43,378 nt of DNA from Mycobacterium sp. Lineage in GTDB: Bacteria; Actinomycetota; Actinomycetes; Mycobacteriales; Mycobacteriaceae. Positions within the stretch are counted from its first letter, which is position 1, and each line of letters opens with the position of its first letter. Below, piece by piece: positions 25,201 to 36,700 of the stretch. The stretch covers positions 1 to 43,378 of the forward strand of contig NZ_VYIK01000029.1 in the NCBI RefSeq assembly GCF_008709575.1, read 5' to 3'. The position numbers were made by a program, and so were the translations under genes. Under the pieces are notes generated by a model. That model saw nothing but the letters and a program-made list of their open reading frames with translations, ran no database searches and was not told the DNA's origin.

Positions 25201-27740
25201 AGCACCTGGACGCTTTGGTTGCGCATCGCGGTCCCGTAGGGGATGCTACGCGAATACCGCTGCCCGGTGAGGGGATAGCAGATCGACCAGATCGCCGCTT
25301 CGGTGGCACCGCCCAGGCTGAGCATCGATGCTCCCGGTGCCAACGCCCGAATTTGGTCGGGCTGGGACACCGGAATCCAGTCTCCGGACAGCATGACCTG
25401 GCGAAGGGAGGGCAGCGTCTCCCGATCACCGGCGTAGTCCAGCAGAAGTTGCATCTGAGCCGGAACGGAGTTCCAGATGGTGACGCGATGACGGCGAATG
25501 GCTTGCCACCACGCCCGCGGATCGTTGCATGCCGCCCCTTCGGGGAACACGAGAGCACCGCCGGCGGCGAGGATACCGAAGATGTTGTAGACCGACAGGT
25601 CGAACGTGTGCGCTGACACGGCGAGCACGGCGTCGCTGACGCCGACGCCGAGCCGATCGTTGACGTCGTCGATCGTGTTCACCGCGGCGCGGTGACTGAC
25701 CATGACTCCCTTGGGCGTTCCGGTGGACCCCGACGTGAAGATCACATAGGCAGTGTCATCCGGGCACAGCGGTGGATGTGCTGTCGCCGTTTCTGTCGCC
25801 GTGCGCGTCGACCAGATTGCCGGATCGGCGAGCATCGTGTCGATCGGTCCGCCGGGGTCGCAGCGAAAAGCCAGCGAGCATTGCCCGCTGATCTGGGTTA
25901 TCCGATGCTGCGGCCACTCCACGTCGAGGGGAATGTAGGCGCCGCCGGCTAACAGCACACCCAGGATTGCCGCGACCTGGTTCGGGCCGCCGGGTAGCCG
26001 GATTCCGACGTAGTCACCGGCAGTGACGCCGGCTGCCGACAATGCGGCGGCGACCGCCCGGGCGGCGGCGAGCAACGCGCCGTAGGTTATCGACCGGTCG
26101 CCGTGCAGGATCGCCACCGCATCCGGGGTGTTGGCGGCATGGTCGATAAAGCCCGAATGCAGCAACACCGGCCGCCCGTTGGGCGAGTTAGGCACCGGTG
26201 CCCGTTCGGGTGCACGAACTGGCAGCAGGGGACGATCCCACGCCGACGGGTCAGCGCTCAACGTCTGCAGCGCATCGCCGAAGTCGGCGAAGGCTCGGTC
26301 AAGCACCTCGTCGCTGATCACGTTGTCGCGGGTGTCCCAGTTGACCTCGAATCCGCCGTCGATGGCGAATACCTGGCAATCCAGCAGCACCTGCGGGGTC
26401 TGGCTCAGCCCGCGGCCCGGTATCGGCCGCAGGAACGCACCATCGGCGCTCACCTCGTCCGCGCCGAAACCCAGTGTGGAGGTGAGTACCACTGGCGAGT
26501 GCTCGCCCCGGTTCTCGTTGTTTTGCGCGAGCAAGCGTGCGACATCCACGCCGTCGACGCTGCCATGGTCCATGTCCTCGAAGAGCCGTCTGCCGATGCC
26601 GGCCGTCAGTTCGGCGAACGAGCGCTCGCCGCCGACGTCCACTTCCAGCAAACTCGTTCCGGTGAAGTCTCCGACCAGCCGTTCGACCTGCGGGATGAAC
26701 GGATGCCGGCTCATCGTGGTGAGCGTCAGCAGGAAATGGTCGCGATCACCGTAGCGGCCGAGCACCCTGCACAAGGCTGCCGTGATCGCCGCACTCGCGG
26801 TAGCGCCGTGCTTGGCTGCCTCGCGACGCAGCGACGTGAACTGGCTCGCCGACAATCGCATCGACCGCCGCGAAAAAGTGGGTGCCGCGTCGGCCGTCGA
26901 CTCAGTCGGTAACAGCGGCAGGGACAGTGGCGGGGGAAGCTGGTCGATTCTGCGTTGCCAATAGTCCAAATCGTCTCGCCGGCGAGCAGATCCGGCGCTG
27001 GAATTACGGTAGCGGACCAGATTGAGCAAGTAGTCACGAAAACTGAATTCGGGTGCGGGAGGACAATACTGCGGATCGAGCAGACATCGTCCGAAATCGG
27101 TCATCACAATCGCGATGCTGGTGAAATCGGCGATCAGCAAGTCAACCGAGAAATGCAGCACCGTGTCCTGCGGGCCGATCGTCACCACGATGTCATACAT
27201 CGGGCCTTCGCCCAGCTCATATCTGCGGTTTTTCAGCTCGTCGGCGATGCGGGCACGCTCGCGTTCGACGTGCCGGTTGTCGAGACTTTCCCACACCACC
27301 AGGCGGTCAGCGAGATCGGGGCGGACCTGTTGATAACCCTCGGGGTAGACAACACAACGCAGCATGTCGTGTGCCTCGACCACTTTACTCCACGCCGACC
27401 GATAGGCTTCGGCGTCGGGTTTGGCCACCGCGTAGTCGACGGCGAATTCCGCGTAGCCGTGACAGCCCACACCGCCCCAGCGGAACGCCGAGGTGCGACC
27501 GACCGCATACGCAGCTTGCACATCGGTAAGCGGAAACGGCTCGAACCTGTCCTGCGGCGCCCGCAGTACCTGCGTCTGACGGGTCAGCTCCGCGATCACG
27601 TCGGCTTTGACCGCGACCAGTCGGCCTTTCAGATCGGCGTCCAGGACTCCCCGTGGTGCCCGGAACCGCAGATCCCCGCCGTCGACCCATAGGTGCACAC
27701 CCAGACTGCGCACCCGGTCGATCAACTCGGCGGCGTTCAC
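22251..27740 (-). CDS. NRPS: docking-Cy-A(Cys)[MT]-PCP-TE, terminal module
   Basis: A 1829-aa cysteine-adding and product-releasing NRPS. Domains: TubC-type N-terminal docking (1-52); heterocyclization Cy (65-505) with intact D200-LLIA-D205-FT-S208; adenylation (525-960 plus 1355-1400) with Cys-type pocket residues D714, L715, Y718, N757, L784, S785, I817, W818 and the A10 motif NGKIDR; a methyltransferase inserted near the end of A (about 1000-1345) with intact SAM site EVGAGVGG (1174-1181); PCP LGGDSL (S1458); thioesterase (about 1525-1829) with GYCMGG, C1613 in place of Ser and H1805. It resembles PchF. GTG 27740 overlaps the upstream NRPS stop; the open frame beyond it is a shadow. Confidence 0.93.
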   Translation of the reverse strand: MNAAELIDRVRSLGVHLWVDGGDLRFRAPRGVLDADLKGRLVAVKADVIAELTRQTQVLRAPQDRFEPFPLTDVQAAYAVGRTSAFRWGGVGCHGYAEFAVDYAVAKPDAEAYRSAWSKVVEAHDMLRCVVYPEGYQQVRPDLADRLVVWESLDNRHVERERARIADELKNRRYELGEGPMYDIVVTIGPQDTVLHFSVDLLIADFTSIAIVMTDFGRCLLDPQYCPPAPEFSFRDYLLNLVRYRNSSAGSARRRDDLDYWQRRIDQLPPPLSLPLLPTESTADAAPTFSRRSMRLSASQFTSLRREAAKHGATASAAITAALCRVLGRYGDRDHFLLTLTTMSRHPFIPQVERLVGDFTGTSLLEVDVGGERSFAELTAGIGRRLFEDMDHGSVDGVDVARLLAQNNENRGEHSPVVLTSTLGFGADEVSADGAFLRPIPGRGLSQTPQVLLDCQVFAIDGGFEVNWDTRDNVISDEVLDRAFADFGDALQTLSADPSAWDRPLLPVRAPERAPVPNSPNGRPVLLHSGFIDHAANTPDAVAILHGDRSITYGALLAAARAVAAALSAAGVTAGDYVGIRLPGGPNQVAAILGVLLAGGAYIPLDVEWPQHRITQISGQCSLAFRCDPGGPIDTMLADPAIWSTRTATETATAHPPLCPDDTAYVIFTSGSTGTPKGVMVSHRAAVNTIDDVNDRLGVGVSDAVLAVSAHTFDLSVYNIFGILAAGGALVFPEGAACNDPRAWWQAIRRHRVTIWNSVPAQMQLLLDYAGDRETLPSLRQVMLSGDWIPVSQPDQIRALAPGASMLSLGGATEAAIWSICYPLTGQRYSRSIPYGTAMRNQSVQVLTHRGEPAAPWQIGEIHIGGMGLAQGYLGDPERTAAAFIEHPVSGERLYRTGDYGRVIDEGVIELLGRKDNQVKIHGHRIELAEVDAALCSLPGVQIAMSAAIGQSPQDRILAAAAVPDAAAAEERCARRAAAEAVRHAMEQAHQDQSAALDVDKLLRFAAAARKTALDSMCAALGTAARPGETVTIDELTRRLSLPQRLQRLLGRWLDILAEDGRLAMPTASVLELLDQHDLSDCATQWQHVRELGAAIDYGDELLAYVGECIGHLPGLLAGTIDPLGLFFPEASVDIATAAYRDNLISRYTNRLVQAGVIARAQHAIPRRPLRILEVGAGVGGTSAGLIAALDTYDTHYTFTDVSNFFLAHARQQFRGHAFIDYRIFDINQPPAQQGFAPCSYDIIVCANVLHNAVNIDDALAALDRLLVPGGSLVVVDATAVNHPLMISMEFKEGLHGFTDARAGSNSAFLTYAQWHSALQRSPFGQVHSSPPPDHPLGLLGQHVFWCDSASGARRLQPAELIEQVRTVLPNYMVPQQLICLPALPLTANGKIDRTAVTAELEAIRSAVRIGGGGVGGPAGRLDELQSRIAAIWASVLGLPSAQSLSPASDFFALGGDSLLMAQAIGRIRREIAEAAELAWDDLLRAMVSDPTLAGAAEAVRRPATAVRCTPARDAAAVESPLTYLGTGPGFTPASEIAICVHDGSGGLAPYQQLVPHLLARDGHAPQLYGLRRVPGDGYLQIAPAELFTTLAARYSAPIIALAPTKVHLVGYCMGGLLATEIAKCLEESGVVVGTVTVVSSYRVPMDVEDDDILDYCFAQILGVSPGALGMRVDQAAVRGAFTRARMRYGHVIPAGALRSAAEPELAACLEHSVPAGTPRLKRLAESGALGSQWDVESLSELRSIFVHSLRAVVHGATEPFLGDIHFLRQRGDIHFLPTLQEDMTAFWADHCLGTLTISEIAGNHFDCLVGDNAQSVATLLIDSWSADT

Positions 27741-30700
27741 AGCACCCCCTCCTCGATCGCGGCATCCACCGACGTGCCGCTGCAGGCGGGGATGCTGCGG
27801 ATTTTTTCGGCGAACTCGCCGATCACCGGGTTCTCGAACAGCAGTCGTAGAGACGCTGTGGGTGACACCTCCCGGCTTAACGCCTCCACTACCCTGGTCG
27901 CGGCCACCGAATCGCCGCCGAGTTGGAAGAAGTTGTCGCACCGCTCGACCCGCGGCACACCGAGCACGCCCGCGCAGATCTCCGCGACGCGTTCGGCGAA
28001 TGCATCGCCGGTGAACGGATTTTCGCGCCCGGTCTCGGGCACGGGTGTGGTGACGGAAATCATGGCCTGCACCATCATGTCGAGACGGCGACGCGCCACC
28101 TCGGGAGCAATCGCCTGAGTGACGAAATCCCACGACAACGACAGCGATCCGGCTTTCTCCCACATCTGGAAATCCAGCAGCGTCTGCGGGGTCTGAGAAC
28201 AACCGAACACCAACGAGCCGAACTGCGAGGCGCCGGAGGTGTCGATCAAGCCGAGTCCACTGGTGAACACCACGGGGAAAATCGCGTCCGCCGGCCGGCC
28301 GTGATAACGCAGCAGTTCACGCTGCAGCCAGATCGCGTCTGCGGCACGATGAGGCAGGTCGGTGATCAGCTGAGCCTGCAAACGGCGGGCCTGTTCCCAG
28401 ATCGAAAGATTGGCGTCGACGTGGCACTCCACCAGCAGCAGCGACGTGAAATCGCCGATAACATGTTCGATTCCCGCAACGCCGGGATCCCGGTCGAACA
28501 GCGTGACGTTGACGCAGAAGTGCTGCGCGCCGGCCCAGTCTGCCAGCACACGCGCGTAGTTGGCCAGCAAGAACGATGCCGCGGTGACCCGGTGACCTCG
28601 GCATGCCTGGGTGATCCGTGACCAGTCTGCTTGGCAGAGAACGGCTTCCACTCGCTCGAACACCGGTTTGTCGATGTCGAGGAGCACCTGCATCGGCGCC
28701 AGCTGCGGCGCCGGGGGCAACGAGGGCAGGCGTGCGCGCCAGTAGTCGCGGCTGGCAGCGAGCTGCGGCAGCGCCGATTCGTCCGCGTCAGGCTGCAACT
28801 CCGGGTGGGTATGCAGATAGTGCTCGAACGTTGTTGGTAATGAAGGTAACTCGTCGGCACGTCCGCCACGGTACAGATAATCCAGCTGCGCGAGGGCGAT
28901 CATCATGCTGGTGCCGTCGAGCATGACGTTATCCATGCTGATCCCGACCTTGACGCGCCCGTCGGCACACGACTGGATCCCGAAGTCGATTCCGGGTCGC
29001 GTCGTGAGATCGATGACTTGATCGCGCAGCTGAGCCCGCACGTCGTCGTAGTCGCTGACCACAGGTTCCAGTGGGTTGGGGTGCACAACGGCGCTGTCCG
29101 ACGACGCCGACACGGTAGTGCGCAGTCCCGGATGGTGCTGTACGAGTTGGCGGGCGGCTGTCTCGAACCTCGACCGGTCGAAATCGCCGGCTTCGAATTC
29201 GAAATAGCAGTGCGCCGCGACACCGCTGAGCAAAAACCCGCCGACCCGGCCGGCCAGATACGCGCGCTGGACCGCGGTGAGCGGGAACCGGCTGTCGTCG
29301 TGCGGGGGTGAGGGTGTATCCGGCTGCGCCTGCAGCGACGTCGGCGTTCCGGCCTGCGCGGCGAGTTCGCCCAGCACCGGGTAATTGAACAAGTCGACCA
29401 GGCTCAACCCGGTGAAGCCGGCCACCTGCAGATCGGCGTAGACCCGGGTCGCCGCCAGGCTGTCCCCGCCGAGCAGGAAAAAATCGTCGTCGGCGGCGGG
29501 CAGGCTGCCCGCGGGGTCGAGGTGTCGTTGCCAGATCGCGGCGATCGTGGCCAGCGTCGAGTCGTCGGCGATGCGCGCCGGCGTGGTGGCTGGGGCCGAC
29601 GCGGCGCTATCGGTGCCCGGTAGGGCTTGCGGTGAAGGGATACTCGGCTCTCGGCGGGCCACGATGGTCACTCCCGGGCCGTCCTGCACCATCTGGATCG
29701 GCTGCCAGCGGTGCTCGGCAAGGAAACGCCACCACTGGTCAGCGGTTCGCAACGACCCCGCCGAGAGCAGGCCGGGGTTGACGACGGCCGCACTGGCCAG
29801 CGTCGCCGCGGTGACTTCGCAGATCTCGACCAGCCACAGCCATCCGCCGTCTGCCATGGCGAGGCGATCAAGTACCGCCCCGGGGTCGGGAAGTTGATGC
29901 AGTGACCCGCAGCACACCGCGACGTCCACCGGCGTGGCCGCCGTCTGCTCGGGTGAGGTGATCTGGCGGGTGGGCATCGAGGCTCGTCGTCCGGCGGCGA
30001 TCTGCGCCAGTACGGGGTTGGGCTCGAAGCACAAGTACTCCTCGACGACCGCGCCGATCAGATCGGTCAGTCGCGCGGTGACCAGACCGGTGCGTGCGCC
30101 GACTTCCACGACCCGAAGCCGCCGGCCGATGTCGCGGGCATACCCGAAGATGCGTTCGCACAGCTCGTCGAGGGCGCGGTGGAGGCGATGCTCGGCGAGC
30201 AGCATCTCTTCCGGAGCCAGTTGAGGATCGCCGATCAGCGTCTGCGGCGAAGCCGCCCCGGTGACGATGTCGGCCAGCCGCCGGGCCGCGCGCTCGACGT
30301 CGTGACCCGGCGCTGCGCTGGTCGGCATGGGGGCTGACTGGCGCCAGCGCGTCACCAGCGCCGCATATTCCGGACGGATCTGGCCGGCGTGGCAAAGACC
30401 GGCAGCCGCGGCGATCACCGCGCCGGCCCAGCCGGAGTCCGCGGGTCGTGACGCCACCGGCAACGCCGCGTCGGCCGCCTCAGGGCCCTGGCCGACGTGC
30501 CGGCGCACCGCCGACTCGAAGCGCGCAAACGCGGTCACCAGAGCGTCGTCCTCGACGACGCCGACGGCGGTGTCCCAGCTGATCCGGGCGCCGCCCGCGT
30601 GGTCCTCGACCTGACAGTCCACCCAGACGCCCGGCGTCTGGGTGAGCGTGCCCACACTCGTCAACTCCGCCGGACCTTGCGGGGCCAGCCCGAGGGTGCT

Positions 30701-33700
30701 GGTGAACACGACCGGATAACCGGGAGAGCCGGCCGAGCGCAGGGCGGCCAGCTGCCCGGTCGCATCCGTGGCGCTGCCGACCGCGCGCCACAGCTGCTCC
30801 TGCACGGCCCGCACCGCCTCCGGTGACCCGGGTCGGATCGAGCGGTAGTCGACGTCGCACAATGCCAGCCGGGTGAAGTTGCCCAACACCTCGCGGTCCG
30901 GCGGAGCATACTCCGGCCGGTGCGACACGGGAACGACAATCGCGAACCGCTCGCCGGCCCCGATCGAATACAGCGCGTCAGCGAACGCCTCGAAGATCAG
31001 CGCGGTCGGGGTGACACACAGCTGTGCGGCGTGTTCTCGTAGGCCGGTGAACACCGACGCGTCAAGGGTGAAGCTCGACCGAACGACATCGACCCGGCTC
31101 GTCGGCAGCGCACGGCCGGCCGGCAAGGTCGGTGGCGCACTGACCGCGCGGTCTAAAGTGAAGTCAGCGCTGAGGCTTTCGGCGGCGTAGCGAGCGAAGA
31201 CGCCGGCGCCGCGATCGACGGGTCGGGGTCGGGGCAGGCGTTGGTAGTCGGCGACGATCGTCGCGATGACCACCGCCAGGCTGCGAGCATCCAGGCTCAG
31301 GTAGTTGACCAGCATCCCGACGTAGCGCGACGTGCCCGCCAACGCATAACACCGCAGCACCGGGACGGCCCGCGGATCATAGGACGCCGCCGCCATGGCG
31401 CGCATCAACGCATCCGGGTGGGCGCCCTCGACGATCGTGATGCGCGCCGGGGCCACCTCGGCGTGCACCCGTTGGCTGGTATCGGTGTCCAACGCGCAGC
31501 GTAAGACGTCGAATTCGTCGACGCAGCAGGCAACGACGGCGGCGAACCGGTCGAGGTCGACATCTTCGCCCCTCGTGGACTCCAGGACGATGGCGAAAAA
31601 TGTTGGTGCACAGGTACTGCCATTCATGCCCGCACTGCCGAGCACGTAGGCTTGTTGCAGGCGGGTCAGCGGAAACTTCCCCAACCCGACGTTTCCGAAG
31701 CCGTCGCCGGCCGGTTGCGGCGCAGCGAATATGCAGCCCGCGCTGAATTCACCGAGTGTCTGGCGGGCGAATAAGTGCCCGACGTCGGCTCCGAGCACGC
31801 CCCGACGCTTGAGAGCAGCCGCGACTTGTGTCGCGCACAGACTGTCCCCGCCTCGGGCGAAGAAGTTGTCGTCGCGGCCGGTGATCGGACTGCCGAGCAC
31901 CTCGGACCAGACGTCGGCCACCACCTGTTCAACCGGGCTGAGCCCGGTCCGCGTTTGCAGGGTCCCCCGTTTCGCTGCGTTCTCCACATCGGCGGAGACC
32001 TGACGACGGTCGATTTTCCCGTTGCCGGTCAGCGGCAGCTCGGCACGGACCACAAATACTCTCGGGACCATGTACTGGGGCAACCGAGTCGACAGATAAC
32101 CGGATAATTGCGATGCTGCCGAATCACCGAGTTCGGCTGCGGCACCGCCGCCGACGATGACTGCCCCCAATGCCATGTTGCCCCGGATCGGCACCACCGC
32201 GGCGTTGTCGACCCACGGGTGCCCGCGCAAGACATGCTCGATCTCGCCGCATTCGACCCGGTGACCGCCGATTTTGACCTGCGAGTCGGCCCGGCCCAGA
32301 AACTGCAACGTCCCGTCGCGCCAATAACAACCGAGATCGCCTGTTCGATACCAGCGTTGCCCGCTCTCGTCGACCACGAACCGTTCGGCGGTCAACTCCG
32401 GCGCGTTGTGATACCCCAGTGCGACACCTGCTCCGCCGATCCACAGTTCACCCGCGACGTAGTCGGGGCAATCCCGACCGAGGGAATCGGCAACCCGAAA
32501 CATCTGGTTAGACAGCGGATATCCATAGGGAATCGACACCCAGTCCGGATCGACTTCGGCGACGACGAACTCGTTGGACCAGATCGCGGCCTCGGTCGCC
32601 CCACCCATGGCGACCAGGCGCGCCTCCGGTGCCACGTGTCGCAGCCGCGCCGGGATGTCGAGTGCAATCCAGTCGCCGGAAAGAAACACCGACCGTAGAC
32701 TCGCCAACGCGCCGGGCTGCTCTCCCGCTGCTATCAGCAGCATGTCCAGCAGCGCCGGAACGGAGTTCCACACCGTGACAGCGAATTCAGTGAGCAACAC
32801 GTGCCAGCGGAAAGCGTCGCGGCGGGACTGCTCAGCTATGGTCACCACGCTCGCGCCGCAGCTCAGCGGCCCGAAAATATCGTAGACGCTGAGGTCGAAA
32901 TCCAGTGCCGACAAGGCCAGTACGCGGTCGGTGGCGCCGATGTTGTTGCGGCGGTTCACGTCGAGGATCGTGTTCAACGCCGCCGCATGGGACACCCGCA
33001 CGCCCTTGGGTTCCCCGGTGGACCCGGAGGTGTAGATCACATAGGCGGCAGAGTCGGGAGGCACCCGCACCGGTTCGATCGGGGCGCACTCGATCATCGC
33101 CTCGATGTCGTGAACCACCGGGGCGCTGCAGGTCGCATCGTCGAGCAGCTGTCTCGGCCCGATCAGCCCCGACAGTCCCGACAGTGCACAGATACGGTCG
33201 ACACGGTCGGGCGGCTGATCCACGCCGATCGGGAGGTAGCTGCAGCCGGCCATCAGCACTCCGAGCACAGCGGCCACCTGAGCCGGTCCTTTGGGCAGCC
33301 GGATGCCGATGATCGACCCCGGCGCATGTCGATCGGCCAGCGCAGCGGCAATGCGGCGGGCGTATTCGTCGAGCATGCCGTAGGACACGTACGGACCCGC
33401 GAGCGCGATGGGGTCAGCATATGGGCTGCCGTCGAATTCGCCGGCAGCCCAGCGCAGCGCGATTCGCTCGGGATCGGTGCCCGCCTGTTCGCGGAACCTG
33501 TCGTGGAGCAGTCCGCCGGGTCGGTGTACCGCGGTGGCGTTGCGGCGCTGGCGGATCATCCGGGAGTGCTCCGGCAAGGCGACGGCCACCGGTGCCGACC
33601 AGTCGTGGTCGCCCAGGCTCTCCAGGACAGCCACATAGGCGTCGAACATGTCCTCGACGACACCGGGAGGAAAGCAGCCTGAGCGGTAATCCCACGAGAC

Positions 33701-36700
33701 GATCAGATCGTTCCCGAGGGCGGTGATTTGGTTGTCGATGATCACCTGCGGCGTCATCGACACCACCGCACCGACGGCACCCAGCGTGTCGATGTCGCGT
33801 TGCGCCAGCACCGCACTGTCGGCCGCGTAGGTGAACACCACCGGGGCAAGTCCGCTGTGCCCGGTACCGCGCCGCAGCTGGGCGGCCAGCAATTCGGTGG
33901 ATTCGGGTGCTCTCAACGCTGCGCGCAGACCCCGCTGCACGCTGCGAGCCTGTTCGGCGAACCCGGCCGGCTCGACGAGCTGCGCCCGATACAGGTGCGT
34001 CGCGGTGAAATCACCGATCACGTCCGAGACGCCCGGCGGCCGACCGAACGTCGTCACGTTGACCAGGAAGTCGTCGGTGCTGCTCCAGCGGCGCAGCACC
34101 AGGGTGTAGGCGGCCAAGAACACCGCGGCGCGGGTGACCGCGTGAGCCCGGCACGCAGTGTCGATAGTCGCGACCGCGACCGGGTCCAGGCGATGTTGCC
34201 TGCGGCGAAAGGCGATATCGTGTTCGACTGCGCGGGGCAGCTGCGGACCCTCGGGCAGCCGTTCGGCGGTGTCCGCCGGCGTCGACGACGTCACCGCGCA
34301 GCGAAGACGACCGACGCCGGCTGATACGGGGGGCAGTTCCTCGCCGCGGTACAGCGCGGCCAGATCACGCAGGAAGATGCCGATACTGGTCAAGTCGGCG
34401 ATGATCAGGTTGATCGCGAAATGCAGAATGCATCGACCGGGGATCCGGGTCAGCTCGACGCGCCAGGTGTCTCCGGACTCGATGTCGAATCGATGCGTGC
34501 GCAACCTGTTTCGGATCACGTCGAGATGGTGATCGCAGGCCGTGTCGGTGGCCCCGGTCAGGTCGTGGACCCGCAGCGGCGGGTGGATGGTCCCGGCGGC
34601 GACGCGGCCCTGGTCGGCGTCGGGGAACATGCTGCGCAGCATCGGATGGCGGCCCGCCAACGCGTCAAGTGCGGCGCCGAGCCGATCGCAGTCGATGCCG
34701 GTGGTGCCCTCGAGTTCGAAATAGGTTTGGCAACCCACTGCACCGAGCGGCTGTCCGGCGTCGCGGCCGACCCAGTACGCACGTTGCAGCGCGGTCAGGG
34801 CAAACGTGTCGGATCCGCTCGCCAGGGATGTAGGCACGGGGCTTGCGGCGTCGAAGAGTCGCTGCCAGTGCTCCAGTGTCGGTTCGGCATACAGATCGGC
34901 GAACTCCAGATGTCGGCGCCGCGTCGCCGCCCATTCGACAACCTGCGCGGTCATCATCGACGTCAGGCCCAGTGCCGTCAGGTCGGTGTCGCGTTCGAGT
35001 TCGTCAATGCTCACGCCGAGCAGGCCCGCCACGCATCGGGCCAACTCGCTCGACGGGCGCTCGTCCGTGCACAGGTTCGGCTGCGTCGATACCTGATGCA
35101 CCACATCGAATTCCCCGGCGGTCAGCATGTGCAGCGCCTTACGGCGCCTTATCTTGCCCGACGTGGTGCGGGGCAGGGTGCGCGGGCGCACCCAGACGAT
35201 ACGCTGCGGCGCGATCTGATGTGCGGCGAGGATTCTGCGCTGCAGCACCCGGCTGAAGTCCTCGAGATCATCTGCTGGGGAATTGGTTTCGGCGATAACC
35301 CACCACTCGCCGGGCGCGGCGGCCTGCTCGGGCTGCACGGCGCATGCTCCGCCGCCGGCGACCCCGCAGTGCGCCCCTTCGACGGTCACTTCGATGTCGT
35401 TGGGGAAGTAGTTGCCGCCGCCGACGATGATCAAGTCGCGGTAACGCCCACAGATGTACAGCTCTCCGTCGTCGCGGAAGCCGGCGTCCCCGGTCCGAAG
35501 GTAGGGTCCCAGCCCGTCGGCAGTTGTGGCACCGAAGGTTTCCGTGGTTTGCTGGGGCCGACGCCAATACCCGTCCGGCAGCCCGGCGCCACCCACCCAG
35601 ATCTCGCCGACCCGACCGTCGGGCAGCACGGTTCGCCGCTTCGGATCGACGATGCGCACATCCCAGCCCAAGGTGCTGTCACCGCAGCTGACCAGCGTGT
35701 GGGTGCGCCGGTCGGCTGGGCACGGCGCGTCGATCTTGACCGCGCGGCCGCGGTTGAGTTGCTCGGCGTCGAAACTGGCCTGCATCCACAACCGCGGCCT
35801 GACGGTGCCGCTGACCGCCAGGCCCGCCTCGGCGAGCCCGTATTGGGGCGCCAGAGCCTCGGCGCGCAGGCCCGCCGGCCCAAATCGGGCCGCGAAGTCG
35901 CGCAGCGTGGACGCCCGTACCGGCTCGGCACCGCTGATCGCCAGGTGCAGGCAGGACAGGTCCAACGCGGCGATCGCCGCGTCGTCGAACGCATCCAGGC
36001 AGAGCCGATAGGAGAAATCGGGGCCGGCGATCCAGTTTCCGCGCACCTCGTCGACGGTTTCCAGCCAGATCCGGGGGTTGCGGACGAAATCGAACGGTGA
36101 GATCAAGGTTGCCGTGCCGCCGGTACCCAGGGCCAGCAGCACCCCCCAGAAAATGCCCAGGTCGTGGTACAGCGGCAACCAGCTGACGGTGTGAATGTCA
36201 TCCGGGCGGTTCCACAGCGCCAGCGCGATCGCGAGCTGGTGCAGCATCGACGCATGGGTGTTGACGATTCCCTTCGGCTCGCCGGTCGAGCCCGAGGAAT
36301 ACTGCAAAAACGCGATGTCTGCGGTGCCGGCGGCTGCGCGGGCCGGGGCTGACCGCGCGGTCTCGACTGCGCTGTCCGCGGTCCGAATCGCCAGCCCGCT
36401 CAGCAGCGTAGTGCGTGCGAATGTGTCGACGAGGTCAGCACTGGTATAGACGGCCGACGGATCACAGTCGCGAAGCACGTGTTCAGCACGCCGGAGAAAC
36501 CGGTCGGGGGCATCTGTCGACGGCAAGAACAGCGGAACCGCGACCAGCCCGGCGGCCAGGGCGGCGACGAACCCCGCCACGTAGTCGCCGTCGCCGGCCT
36601 TGGCCAGCACGACACGCGAGCCGGGCGCAAGATCGGCAAACGCGCCGTCGCGGATGCTGCACACTCGATCCCACAGCCGCTGGTAGGTCCAGACATCCGT

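Noticed and set aside
27741..28202. N-terminal extension of the second NRPS
   Set aside because: It overlaps the end of the first NRPS in another frame; the GTGA junction at 27737-27740 and the docking domain directly after it fix the start.
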